A DNA stretch of 64,000 nt. Origin: Clitoria ternatea. Lineage: Eukaryota; Streptophyta; Magnoliopsida; Fabales; Fabaceae. The notes below the pieces were generated by a model, which saw nothing but the letters and a program-made list of their open reading frames with translations, was not told where the DNA came from and did no database searches. Position numbers and translations under genes: made by a program. The stretch covers positions 11,951,001 to 12,015,000 of the forward strand of contig CM075671.1 of the NCBI GenBank assembly GCA_037962975.1, given 5' to 3'. Shown piece by piece: positions 22,870 to 34,120 of this stretch (its first letter is position 1; every line of letters begins with the position of its first letter).

Positions 22870-23424
22870 AGAGGTGCCTTGAACACGGAAGAGTTCTCTC
22901 CAAAATTGACTGAGAAAAAGGGGGTCTCTATCCGATATGATGCTCTTGGGAACGCCGTGGAGGCGACAGATTTCCATTGAAAATCGGTGAGCCAAGTCCT
23001 GGGCAGTGAAGTGGGCAGGCAGCACCAAAAAATAGGAGTATTTTGTAAGATGGTGACAGATGACCCAAATGACTGTATGTCCGAAAGAAGAAGGCAAGTG
23101 AGCAATGAAATCCATGGTAAGCTCTTCCCAAACCTTCTCTGGAATTGGTAAGGGTTACAAAAGTCCAAGTTTACTTTGAGGTAGATACTTGTTTTGTTGG
23201 CAGGTAACACAGTGTTGAACAAAGTGTCAAATATTAGAGGAGAGCCCAGGCCACGAAAAGGAGGAAGAGATACGGGCAAGTGATGCCTTAGAACCTAAGT
23301 GCCCAGCAGCAGGGGTGGTATGAAATTCATGGAGTAGCTGTTGTCTGAGGTTTAAGGTATTAGGTATAAAAAATTTTCCTTTGTGATAGAGAATGTCATT
23401 TGAATAGTTGTACTGTTCTTGCAT
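22870..23424 (-). pseudogene. Integrase N-terminal and core part, before the insertion
   Basis: The HHCC-like zinc finger begins LLHEFHTTPAAGHLGS. The catalytic core reads TMDFIAHLPSS (first Asp) and IISDRDPLFLSQFW (second Asp). It is cut by the 894 bp insertion right after WRELFRVQGT; the rest resumes at 21975. Confidence 0.85.
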
Positions 23425-24722
23425 TTGTGGGTCATATCTACTGTACTGAATGAGTGATTTACCATGGGGATCATTCTGGTAAAATTGTCTAAGTTGATTT
23501 AGAATGGCAGGAACCAGAGAAAAATGGTAAGGAGGAGATTAGCAGAAGGGGAAGGTTGGGGTGAAAGGGCGTCCGCCACTATGTTAGCTTTTCCAGCCCG
23601 GTAATAAATCTAAAAGTTGTACCCCTGTAACTTAACTGTACATTTCATCTGTTTGGGATTTTGAATTGATTGGGTCATGAGATTGCGTAGACTTTGCTGA
23701 TCGGTAATAATGTAAAATTGTATGCCTGACTGGTACTGGCGCTACTTTTTGACGGCTTCGGTGATGACATACATCTCTCAGACATAAACAGAAGCAACAC
23801 TAAGTCTTGGCCTAAGGCGTTTGCTGAAGAAAGATAAGGGGTGACCCTTCTGGGACAAGACAACACCAACTGCCACTGAGGATGCATTAGTTTCAACAAC
23901 AAAAGTCACAGAGAAGTCTGGTAGGGCTAAGACAGGCACAATAGTCATTTTAGATTTCAATGTTGTAAATGCATTCTCTATTGATGTATCCCAAACAAGG
24001 GTAGTGGAACGTAACAGATCAGTTAGAGGAGCGACAAGTGTGGCATAGTCACGTAAAAATCTACGATAAAATCTGGTAAGGCCTAAGAAACCGCGGAGTG
24101 CCGTGAGAGAACGAGGAGTTGGCCAATCTAAAATGGCCTTGATCTTTTCTGGGTCAGGGGCCACTCCTTTGCTTGAAATAATATGGCATTTTGAAAGGCA
24201 ACAGTAGGAACAACAAAATGGCATTTTGAAAACTTGACAAAAAAATTGATTAGTAACCAGTAATTCAAGAATAATGCGCAAATGGGTTAAATGATCATCA
24301 AATATTTCACTGTAAACAAGTATATCATCAAAGAAAACTATGACAAAACGTTGTAGGTGAGGATGTAGGAGATCATCCATAGCAAATTGAAAAGTTGAGG
24401 GGGCGTTAGATAAACCAAAAGGCATAACAAGAAATTCGTAGTAACCATCAATAGTTCTAAAAGTAGTTTTATGAGTGTCTTTTGGGATAAGTCTAATTTG
24501 ATGGTAACCTGAATGTAGATCAATTTTGGTGAATATGGTAGCCTTACCAAGTTCATCTAGCAATTCATCCATAGTAGAGATAGGAAACTTATCCTTGATT
24601 GTTACTGTATTCAAAGCCCTGTAGTCGACACAGAATCTCCATGTGCCATCTTTCTTTTTGACTAAGAGGATAGGTGAGGAAAAAGGGCTAGTGCTAGGTT
24701 TGATGATTCCTCCTGACAACAT
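23425..24722 (-). pseudogene. Reverse transcriptase and RNase H of the minus-strand Ty3 element
   Basis: The RT reads FCVDYRALNTVTIKDKFPI, IDLHSGYHQIRL and FGLSNAPSTFQ, with the catalytic FFDDILVYS near 24320-24340. The thumb (DWPTPRSLTALRGFLGL) and RNase H start (VVETNASSVAVGVVLSQKG) follow. In RNase H the first catalytic Asp is replaced (VETNAS where D-A-S is usual). Past 23778 the frame is broken, with only fragments down to 23425. Confidence 0.88.
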
Positions 24723-24729
24723 TTCTTAG

Positions 24730-25480
24730 ATGAGTTGGGTCATGGCAGTTTTTTATGTATGTGGGTAATGGTAAGGTTTGACAGAGATAGGTTTAGTGTT
24801 AGGTAGAAGGGGAATATGGTGATCATGGGGTCTAAGGGGTGGTAAGCCATGAGGTTTGTGGAAAATGATAGGGTAGTGGAGTAATAGGCTTTGGATAGGA
24901 AAAGGGAGGTTTGTGAAAATGGGATTGGATGAGTTAAGAGGGTTAGAGGAGTTGGGTTTAGAACTAGCCAGGGTAAGATGATGGAAGGTGAGAAGGTGGA
25001 GGGAAGCAATGGACTTTGTATGTAAAAGGTGGCAAAATTGGTGGTATGTAGAAGGTGCAGGACGGTTGGGGGAATCACCATGAAGAGTGACGGGGGTGTT
25101 GTTAAGGGTGAATGTGAGCTTAGGAATAGAGAAATCAGCAGTAATTGGACCTAAGGAACGTAGCCACTCTATGCCCAAAACGACATCTGTTCCTTCAATG
25201 GGTAGGAGGTAGCAAGGGAGGGAGAATTCATGGCCTTTTAAGGATAGTGGGGTGTTGGGACACAGACCAGAACAGTGGATGTGGGCACCATTGCCTACCA
25301 TGGCCGAGAAGGAGGAATTTGTTTGGGTAAGTAGGTGTAGGTGGGAGGTAATTCTGGGTTGGAGGATATTATGGGAGCTACCAGAGTCAACTAGGATAGT
25401 AACGGGGAGGTGGTGAATATGTCTTTTGAACCGAAGTGTTTGAGGGGACGGGGTGGCCTGTAAGAGCTTGAGGAGAGAGC
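24730..25480 (-). pseudogene. Protease region of the minus-strand Ty3 element
   Basis: The motif ILVDSGSSHNIL (D-S-G active site) lies near 25375-25400, then VVLGIEWLRSLGPI about 70 residues on, both standard for the Ty3 aspartic protease. The frame then drifts into the linker before reverse transcriptase, where a stop near 24727 separates it from the RT frame. Confidence 0.8.
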
Positions 25481-26787
25481 TGAAAATTAATGGCATCAAA
25501 GGGAGGAGGAGGTTCAGGAGAAGGGATTTGGTCAGGGGTGGGAGCTTCAGGAGGTGTAATGGGTTCAAGGTCATCAACCAATAATAGATGGAAACATGAG
25601 GAGGTACATTTATGACCTGGTTGAAATTTCTCATCACAATTATAACAAAGCCTAAGGGCACGACGCTCTTACATTTGGGTGGGGGTGATTCGTTTAATGG
25701 GTAGCAAAGCTGTGGAAGGGTTTGGGGGTAAGGTAGACTAGGTAGAAGGAAGTGGTAGGGAGGAAGTGTGAGTTGGTGGGAATCTAGGGGGTTTTGGTTT
25801 GCTGTCTTTTAGTTTAGCCTCCACTAATTTAGCCATACCAATAGCTTGTGTGATGGAGTAAGGTTGAAGTAATGTAAGTTCTCTATGGATTTCAGGAATG
25901 AGACCGGATAAAAAGCAATTTAGTAACATTTCAGGCTGTAATCCATAAACCTTATTGCTGAGTTTTTCAAAGATAGACTGGTAATCAGAAATGAAGCCAT
26001 GTTATCGTAACTTAAAAAGTTCATCCTGATGATTTTCATAGGAGGAAGGGCCAAACCGTACCTCAAGAGCTTTGGTGAATGTAGGCCAATTTGTAAGTTG
26101 TTGATTTTGAGCCATCCATTTGAACCAGCTTAGGGTTGTGCCCTTCATGTAGAATGCCACCAAGGGTAGACGGTTCTCTGGTGGAATTTGGTAAAATTGG
26201 TCTGCTTGAAACAACCAGTCTAGTGGATCAGTACCCTCAAAATGGAAAAGTTCAATTTTTTAACCACGAGGGAAAAGGGGTTGGGTAGGATTGGTTAGGT
26301 GAATAGGGAAGGTAGGTAAGGTAAGTGATGTAAATGAGACGTTGGGTGGGGTAGGAAAAGGTAAAGAGGTTGGAGGGTTGGGAATGGGTATATTGCCAAA
26401 TTGGCAAAGGGGTATCATAGAGGTGGGGTTCAAGTTTAAGGGAATAGGAATGGTGGGGAAGGGGACAGAAGGTGGGAGAATGATAGAGGGTGAAGGGATA
26501 GAAGGGTTTGTGGTGTGGGGTTGGGGGGAAGAAGAGGGTGTGGAAGTTGAAGGGTCATGCTGTAGTAGTTGGCCAGCAAGTCTACTAACCAAAGCGGTTA
26601 GGGACTCATGCCTATTATCAATCTGCACTTGAAGGTTATGGAAACGTGAGTCCTGTAGTTGTTGATGTTGTTCTAGGTGAGCCTGAAGTTGTTGATTGGT
26701 GGTTAGTTGGGATTGGATTTCCCCAAGTTTTTCAGTGAGAGCTTAGAGAGCATCTTCCATATCCTTGGACTGAGATTTGGGAGGCAT
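25387..26787 (-). pseudogene. gag of the minus-strand Ty3 element
   Basis: The start is ATG 26787 (MPPKSQSKD). A Gln-rich segment, a Pro/Thr/Ser-rich linker and the gag core follow: FHFEGTDPLDWLFQADQF near 26250 and FYMKGTTLSWFKWM near 26140. A C-C-H-C zinc knuckle CYNCDEKFQPGHKC lies near 25607-25650. In-frame stops interrupt it at least near 26738, 26259, 26000, 25739 and 25668, so no full Gag can be made. Confidence 0.85.
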
Positions 26788-26795
26788 GAATAGGA

Positions 26796-26813
26796 AGGAA
26801 TGAAAGCACCAAT
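26796..26813 (-). promoter_or_regulatory. Probable primer-binding site
   Basis: Directly after the 5' LTR the minus strand reads ATTGGTGCTTTCATTCC, and the gag ATG follows at 26787. The position is right for a tRNA primer site; the tRNA is not identified. Confidence 0.5.
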
Positions 26814-27094
26814 TGTTAGCTTACATGAACAATCAAGAATAACTTCAGAATTGCTAGAGGAACAAGAAAGTCTACACTAAGGAGAAATGACAATTTTTCC
26901 TTAATCATTAGGGTTCTTCAGCAACAATAAAAAGGTTCCACCAAGCCATAAAGGTGGGCTCAACCCAAACAACAACTCAGAATTAAAATTAAAATTATAA
27001 ATAAATATCTATTCAAAAATAATCTTGTATCCAAATAGGTAGTTTAGTAACTCTTTTTGATCTTCTTTGGCCTATTTTAGTGTTGGGCTTATCA
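26814..27094 (-). repeat. 5' LTR of the minus-strand Ty3 element
   Basis: It is 281 bp, the same length as its partner. The sequence continues on the minus strand into the primer-binding-site region. Confidence 0.92.
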
Positions 27095-28017
27095 TAAAAT
27101 CTGTACAAATCCATACTTTAATACTTGGACAAGAGTTTGGGGGAGAAGAAGCCATGAAAACATTTATAATCCTCACTTAAAGCTAATGGATAGGCCCAAT
27201 GGCCTAGCTTTTAATGCAAAAAACTGGGTCAAATTATTACTGTAAAGAAAACTTGTAGAGGAAACCTTTTGTTATCCAATAGCTTGTCATTTACAGGAAA
27301 GGTAAAAAAGAAGAAGAAGAAAGTCATTCAATATTTTAAATTTCTTCTTTTTTGAATGGAAACTATCATTAATTCTACAAAACCCCTGTTTCCTAACTAA
27401 CCAAATACAGAGTCTTGATACATTTATAAGGTGAATCAATTAGAAACATAAATGTCTTGACCTTTTCATGAAGCACCCAATTCATCTTCTCCATTCTCTA
27501 AATCTCCTCGTCCTTCTCCTTTAGTTTCTTCCCCACCGCCTCTTGTATCGCTGTTACCAACATTCTTGATTGCCTCATTCTTTGCTCCTCTAACTCCATC
27601 CTCACTTTCTCCGACTATTATAGAACCACCACACAGCCAGCCACACCTAAAAACCAACACCAACACAGAACTACCCACACCCAAAAACCAACACAGAAAA
27701 CCAACAGAAAAAAATGAAACGAAAGTATAAAAGCTTACCTCTCGCAGATTGCACCTTTTGCTTAGAACTTGCCTCTAACCATGTAAAGTTTATGCCTTTT
27801 GGGTTTAATGGTCATTTTGTGTGGCACGTAGGTACACAATAATTTATTTACTAAGAATTTACAATACACTATATGTAATCATTTCAAGTGCATTTCATAA
27901 ATGGCGAAATTGTTCGGACAACCTCGAAAAGAAATAAAACATATTGGTTTCATACACACAGTACCCAATTAATAACACAAATATGTCTCAAATTCAAAAA
28001 CTAAAATTTCACCATCT
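27095..28017. other. Intergenic stretch with one weak minus-strand open frame
   Basis: It is AT-rich except 27466-27684, where a 72-residue Gly/Glu-rich minus-strand frame sits in a CT-rich tract. A possible splice donor GAGAG|GTAAGC faces left near 27740. I recognise no family and would not call it a gene. Confidence 0.35.
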
Positions 28018-28281
28018 CTAAATATCTATTTCATCGTAACGGTGCTCCGCGGACTCAGGATCTAACTCCGCAGCCCGTTCCTCATCAAGCACGCCCAAGG
28101 AGTAGTTCCCCATATTCAAATGTACCTGACCCCTTCCGAATACTGGCCTAGCATTGTTGGGTTCAATCTTTAAAGCCTGCTCATAGAGACTGAGAGCCGC
28201 TTCAAACTCAAACATTTTTATTTTGCAACTAGCAACATTTAAGAGTAATGAAACTCTTTGCTCTTCTAACATTCTTAAAAT
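28018..28281 (-). CDS. Last exon of a TPR protein
   Basis: On the minus strand an acceptor TTTCATTTCAG precedes ATT at 28281, and the exon reads ILRMLEEQRVSLLLNVASCK on to SAEHRYDEIDI and a stop. It holds about two tetratricopeptide repeats with the expected A-x-x-L-Y/F-x-x-A-L and x-R-G-x-x spacing (FEAALSLYEQALKIEPNN; ARPVFGRGQVHLNMGNY). TPR domains bind protein partners, often chaperones; the partner here is unknown. The matching first TPR half lies in the upstream cassettes. Whether any cassette still splices to this exon is not shown. Confidence 0.65.
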   Translation of the reverse strand: MLRMLEEQRVSLLLNVASCKIKMFEFEAALSLYEQALKIEPNNARPVFGRGQVHLNMGNYSLGVLDEERAAELDPESAEHRYDEIDI

Positions 28282-28346
28282 CTGAAATGAAAGAATTAAC
28301 TATAAATAAAAATTAAATTAAAAATAATTATTTTTTAGTTTTAAGT

Positions 28347-28526
28347 TTAAAAGATTATATTAGCAGCATTAACAAAGACAATCATCCTTAGGTGATCAAG
28401 TAAATCAAGGGCCTCACTATACGTAGCAAATGCTTCGGCATGATCCTCTATTGCAAAGGAATCAGCAACATTATGCTTCAACACCCTCACATGAGCTAGC
28501 ACAGCTTCCTCATTGGGAGCATCCAT
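28347..28526 (-). pseudogene. Gene-proximal TPR first coding exon (cassette unit 1)
   Basis: It reads from ATG 28526 as MDAPNEEAVLAHVRVLKHN, with a TPR-like segment SFAIEDHAEAFATYSEALDLL, to TAA at 28347-28349. It is the most divergent cassette. The GTAATC donor candidate that ends the TPR exon in most other cassettes is ATAATC here, so the nearest copy may not splice, although weaker in-phase donors (GTCTTT, GTTAAT) exist. It is about 65 bp from the last exon's acceptor. Confidence 0.5.
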
Positions 28527-31500
28527 AGCTACGAAGACAAAGACAAGAAAAAAATAAAAATAGAAAATACCAAGAACCCCCTAAACCCCAAAAAATAGAG
28601 AAAACTACTTTTGTTTCTTTTGGCAGAGTAATAGGCGAGAACAGAAAGTGGAAGAGAGGGATAGGCGAGAAGGAAGGACGGAGAGGTATTTATGGGGAAG
28701 ATTACATTAGCAACATTAACAAAGGCAGTATCCTTAGGTGATCAAGTAAATCAAGGGCCTCACTATACGTAGCAAATGTTTCGGCATGATCCTCTCTTGC
28801 AAAGGAATCAGCGGCATTTCGCTTTAACACCCTCACAGGAGCTAGCACAGCTTCCTCATTGGGAGGATCCATAGCTATGAAGATAAAGACAAGAAAAAAT
28901 AAAAACAGAAAACACCAAGAGACCCCTAAACCCTAAAAAATAGAGAAAAACTACCTTTGTTTCTTTTGGCAGAGTAATAGGCGAGAACAGAAAGTGGAAG
29001 GGAGGGATAGGCGAGGAGGAAGGACGGTGAAGTATTTATGGGGAAGATTACATTAGTAACATTAACAAAGGCAGCCATCCTTAGGTGATCAAGTAAATCA
29101 ATGGCCTCACTATACGTAGAAAATGCTTCGGCATGATCCTTTCTTGCAAAGGAATCAGCAGCATTTCGCTTCAACACCCTTACAAGTGTTAGCACAGCCT
29201 TCTCATTGGGAGGATCCATAGCTATGAAGACAAAGACAAGAAAAAAATAAAAACAGAAAACACCAAGAACCCCCTAAACCCCAAAAAATAGAGAAAAACT
29301 ACCTTTGTTTCTTTTGGTAGAGTAATAGGCGAGAACAAAAAGTGGAAGAGAGGGATAGGCGAGGAGGAAGGACGGTGAGGTATTTATGGGGAAGATGACA
29401 TTCGCAACATTAACAAAGGCAGTCATCCTTAGGTGATCAAGTAAATCAAGGGCCTTATTATTCGTAGCAAATGCTTCGGCATGATCCTCTCTTGCAAAGG
29501 AATCAGCAGCATTTCGCTTCAACACCCTTACAGGATCTAGCACAGCTTCCTCATTGGGAGGATCCATAGCTACGAAGACAAAGACAAGAAAAAAATAAAA
29601 ACAGAAAACACCAAGAACCCCCTAAACCCCAAAAAATAGAGAAAAACTACCTTTGTTTCTTTTGGCAGAGTAATAGGCGAGAACAGAAAGTGGAAGAGAG
29701 GGATAGGCGAGGAGGAAGGACGGTGAGGTATTTATGGGGAAGATTACATTAGCAACATTAACAAAGGCAGCCATCCTTAGGTGATCAAGTAAATCAAGGG
29801 CCTCACTATACGTAGCAAATACTTCGGCATGATTCTCTCTTGTAAAGGAATCAACAGCATTTCGCTTCAACACCCTCACAGGAGCTAGAACAGCTTCCTC
29901 ATTGGGAGGATCCATAGCTACAAAGACAAAGACAAGAAAAAAATAAAAATAGAAAAGACCAAGAACCCCCTAAACCCCAAAAAATAGAGAAAAACTACCT
30001 TTGTTTCTTTTGGCAGAGTAATAGGCGAGAACAGAAAGTGGAAGAGAGGGATAGGCGAGGAGGAAGGACGGTGAGGTATTTATGGGGAAGATTACATTAG
30101 CAACATTAACAAAGGCAGCCATCCTTAGGTGATCAAGTAAATCAAGGGCCTCACTATACGTAGCAAATGCTTCGGCATGATCCTCTCTTGCAAAAGAATC
30201 AGCAGCATTTCGCTTCAACACCCTCACAAGAGCTAGCACAGCTTCCTCATTGGGAGGATCCATAGCTACGAAGACAAAGACAAGGAAAAAATAAAAACAA
30301 AAAACATCAAGATCTAACCCCCTAAACCCCAAAAAATAGAGAAAAACTACCTTTGTTTCTTTTGGCAGAGTAATAGGTGAGAACAGAAAGTGGAAGAGAG
30401 GGATAGGCGAGGAGGTAGGACAGTGAGGTATTTATGGGGAAGATACATTAGCAACATTAACAAAGGCAGCCATCCTTAGGTGATCAAGTAAATCAAGGGC
30501 CTTACTATACGTAGCAAATGCTTCGGCATCATCCTCTATTGCAAAGGAATCTGCAGCATTTCGCTTCAACACCGCATAGGAGCTAGCACAGCTACATCGT
30601 TGGGAGGATCCATAGCTACGAAGACAAAGACAAGAAAAAAATAATAACAGAAAACCCCAAAACCCCCCCTAAACCCCAAAAAATAGAGAAAAACTACCTT
30701 TGTTTCTTTTGGCAGAGTAATAGGTGAGAACAAAAAATGGAAGAGAGGGATAGGCGAGGAGGAAGGACGGTGAGGTATTTATTGGTAAGATTACATTAGC
30801 AACATTAACAAAGGCAGACATCTTTAAGTGATCAAGTAAATCAAGGGCCTCACTATACGTAGCAAATGCTTCGGCATGATCCTCTCTTGTAAAGAAATCA
30901 GCAGCATTTCGCTTTAACACCCTCACAGGAGCTAGCACAGCTTCCTCATTGGGAGGATCCCTAGCTATGAAGACAAAGACAACAAAGAAATAAAAACAGA
31001 AAACACCAAGAACCCCCTAAACCCCAAAAAATATAGAAATACTACCTTTGTTTCTTTTGGCAGAGTAATAGGCGAGAACAGAAAATGGAAGAGAGGGATA
31101 GGCGAGGAGGAAGGACGGTGAGGTATTTATGGGGAAGATTTCATTAGCAACATTAACAAAGGCAGCCATCCATAGGTGATCAAGTAAATCAAGGGCCTCA
31201 CTATACGTAGCAAATGCTTCGGCATAATCCTCTCTTGCAAAAGAATCAGCAGCATTTCGCTTCAACACCCTCACAGGAGCTAGCACAGCTTCCTCATTGG
31301 GAGGATCCATAGCTATGAAGACAAAGACAAGAAAAAAATAAAAACAGAAAACACCAAGAACCCCCTAAACCCCATAAAATAGAGTAAAACTACCTTTGTT
31401 TCTTTAAGCAGAGTAATAGGCGAGAACAGAAAATAGAAGAGAGGGATTGGCGAGGAGGAAGGACGGTGAGGTATTTATGGGGAAGATTACATTAGCAACA

Positions 31501-31863
31501 TTGACAAAGGCATCTAACCTTAGGTGATTAAGTAAATCAAGGGCCTCACTATACATAGCAAATGCTTCGGCATTATCCTCCCTTTTAGAGGAATCAGCAG
31601 CATTTCGCTTCAACACCCTCACAGGAGCTAGCACAGCTTCCTCGTTGGGAGAATCCATAACTACGAAGACAAAGACAAGAAAAAAATAAAAACAGAAAAC
31701 ACCAAGAGCCCCGTAAACCCCAAAAAATAGAGAAAAACTACCTTTGTTTCTTTTGGCAGAGTAATAGGCGAGAACAAAAAGTGGAAGAGAGGGATAGGCG
31801 AGGAGGAAGGACGGTGAGGTATTTATGGGGAAGATTACATTAGTAACATTAACAAAGGCAGCC
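28350..31863 (-). repeat. Tandem array of ~348 bp promoter/first-exon cassettes, units 1-10 and part of 11
   Basis: On the minus strand each unit holds a TATA-like CCCATAAATACC, a pyrimidine-rich leader (CCTCGCCTATCCCTCTCTTCC), a leader donor AAAG|GTAGTT, an ~81 nt leader intron ending TTTGTCTTYGTAG, then CTATGGATCC with the start codon and a TPR exon. Start codons lie at 28526, 28872, 29219, 29567, 29915, 30263, 30613, (30962, changed to AGG), 31310 and 31658, so spacings are 346-350. Most units keep an open TPR frame. Example in unit 5: leader intron 29918-29998, TATA 30076-30087. Copies are mostly near-identical, implying recent expansion or homogenisation. Confidence 0.9.
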
Positions 31864-31899
31864 TGTGAACACCTTTTTTGGTCCGGTCCAAGTGGAACG

Positions 31900-33700
31900 A
31901 ATCTTCTTTTATACTGAATTCTGAATCAGAATGGTCAAATCCGAGTGAAATATAGCCCTGTTGGACAAAAATCCGAGTGGAATGACTCAAAAATGATCAA
32001 ATCCGAGTAAAATGACTCAGAATGGAGCATTTCCGAGTGAAATATTACCCTGTTGAAGTTAAATCCGAGCAGGATGACTCTGATTGAAGCATTTTCGAGT
32101 GAAATATAGCCCTGTTAGACAAAAATCCGAGTGGAATGACTCAAAAATGATCAAATCCGAGTAAAATGACTCAGAATGGAGCATTTCTGAGTGAAATATT
32201 ACCCTGTTGAAGGTAAATCCGAGCAGGATGACTCTGATTGAAGCATTTCCGAGTGAAATATAGCCCTGTTTGACAAAAGCCCGAGTGGAATGACTCAAAA
32301 ATGATCAAATCCAAGTAGAATGACTCTGAATTGATCAAATCCGAGTAGAATGACTCGACGTGAAGCATTGCCGAGTGGAATATTGCCCTGAGGTAAATCC
32401 GAGTACAAATTCCTGATCAAAACCAACTCCGAGTGAATATATCTGAGTGGTCATATTCTCAAGTTCCAAATTCTGAGAGAAAAGGTGGCAAGTTCTGATA
32501 GAAAAGAGAGCACCTCCGAGTGAATATATCCAAGTTCCGATGCGCAAATGAACTACTCCTGAGCCCTGAATCCGACCAAGACTTGTCCAAGTGAAGGATT
32601 CCGAGGGATTGATTGACCATCCGAGTCAAAGGGACCGATTGTGAACAAATACCGAGTGAAGGATTACCGATTGAAGCAGCAAGTCTGATTTGGGGACAGG
32701 TGTCTTTTCCTGGGCACAGAAATTCCGAGTCAATGCTTCAAGAAGTGACAAGATCCGAGCAGAGCACCTCCGATTAAGGTCAGTTCCGAGTCAATACTGA
32801 AGCAGTAACAAGATCCGAGTGAGTATCCCTCAATTCGAGAGAAATTCGAGTTGTCAAATTGTCAAAATTCAATTTCTGAGTGAGAAGAAGGCCGTTTCCG
32901 AGTGGAAATGTCCAAGTTTCCAATTTTTAAGTGAGAAGAAGGCTGTTTCCGAGTGAAAAAGTCTAAGTTCCATTCTAATTGGAAGATTAGACCGACTCCC
33001 AAGGTCAGTTCCGAGTCAATACTGAAGCAGTAACAAGATCCGAGTGAGTATCACTCAGTTGGAGAGAAATCCGAGTTGTCAAATTGTCAAATTCCAATTT
33101 CTGAGTGGAAAGAAGTTTGTTTCCGAGTGAAAATATCCTAGTTCTAAGTTTTGATTGAAAACAAAGCCAACTCCGAGTGAATGCACCAAGTGGTCATATT
33201 TTTAAAAAAGCCAACCAGAGATAAGATCCGAGCAAGACACCTCTGACTGAAGCAAATTCCGAGTGAATGCTTCTTGCATAGACAAAATCCGATCAAAACA
33301 CTTCTGATATCGAGTGAGTCCTCTCTGAATCCACACCGAGTGAGTCGCTCTTAGTCAGCACCGAGTGAATCCTTTCACTCAATTTCCGAGCCATTTTTAC
33401 CTATTTCTGAGTCACTTTCCACCATTTTTGAGCCATTTTTTTACACAATTCCGAGTCACCCTTCTCAGTCAATTTCGATCCATTTTTACCAATTTCCGAG
33501 TCACTTTCCACCCATTTCCGAGCCATTTTCACCCAATTCCGAGTCAGCCTTTTCACCCAATTCTGAGTCAGCCTTCACCCAATTCCGAGCCATTTTCACC
33601 CAATTCCGAGTCAGCCTTTTGCCTATTTTCGAGTCACATTTCACCCATTTCCGAGTTATCCTCCAATCATTTCTGAGTCAGTTCCAAGTCATTCTTCACT
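31900..33700. repeat. CCGAGTG motif repeats in LTR U3, including 156 bp units
   Basis: TCCGAGTGAAATATAGCCCT recurs near 31938, 32093 and 32249 with a ~156 bp period. A second block (CCGAGTCAATACTGAAGCAG and following ~120 bp) occurs near 32785 and 33010. From about 33360 the unit shortens to ~33 bp (TTTCCGAGTCA/TTTCCGAGCCA). Confidence 0.85.
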
Positions 33701-34109
33701 CGGTTCCGGTTGAATGTGTCAACCTGAGTTGTTTTGCTCGTCCCAGCTCCTCACAGCAACCTCACACCGACCAACAAGCAAAACCGAGCAAAGCTTTCAC
33801 TCGGTTTGTTGCACATTTTCCACTCGGTCTTGTGCTTAAAAGGCACCTTTTCCACTCAGATTGTTTCCCACTATGGGTGTATACCGACTGAGGCGCTAAA
33901 TCCGAGTCAGAAGCAGAAAACCGACCCCTACTCCCCCTGTTCGCCCGTGCTGACTTAGATTCCACCACCCAAGTGGATCCAGGAATCCTGGGGGTGGCAG
34001 ACAGGAGGCGGAAGTGGAGAAATTAAAAATCTCCACCAGCCGCTGTCCCCCACTACCAGGCTGCCTCCACTCAGAGTGGAAGCCTGACCTGGCCTAGCAC
34101 TCAGAAACC

Positions 34110-34120
34110 CCTATAAATGC
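34110..34120 (+). promoter_or_regulatory. TATA box of the second Ogre-like LTR
   Basis: CCCTATAAATGCAC is followed about 70 bp later by CT-rich TCTCTTCACTCACC repeats that would lie in the leader. Confidence 0.5.

Larger units (their letters stand above)
20550..27094 (-). mobile_element. Complete but decayed Ty3 retrotransposon with two 281 bp LTRs
   Basis: Two direct repeats of 281 bp, both TGTTAGC...CTATCA or TTATCA, bound an internal region that encodes gag, protease, reverse transcriptase/RNase H and integrase on the minus strand. Flanks TAAAT (20545-20549) and TAAAA (27095-27099) look like a one-mismatch 5-bp target duplication. Multiple stops and frameshifts and an 894 bp insertion make it inactive. 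Without the insert it is about 5.65 kb. Short LTRs and a C-terminal HPVFHVSLLRP segment suit a chromovirus of the Reina type, but the clade is not certain. Confidence 0.92.

Noticed and set aside
27466..27684. Gly/Glu-rich minus-strand frame as a gene
   Set aside because: It is a translation of a CT-rich tract without recognisable domain; only a possible donor site nearby.
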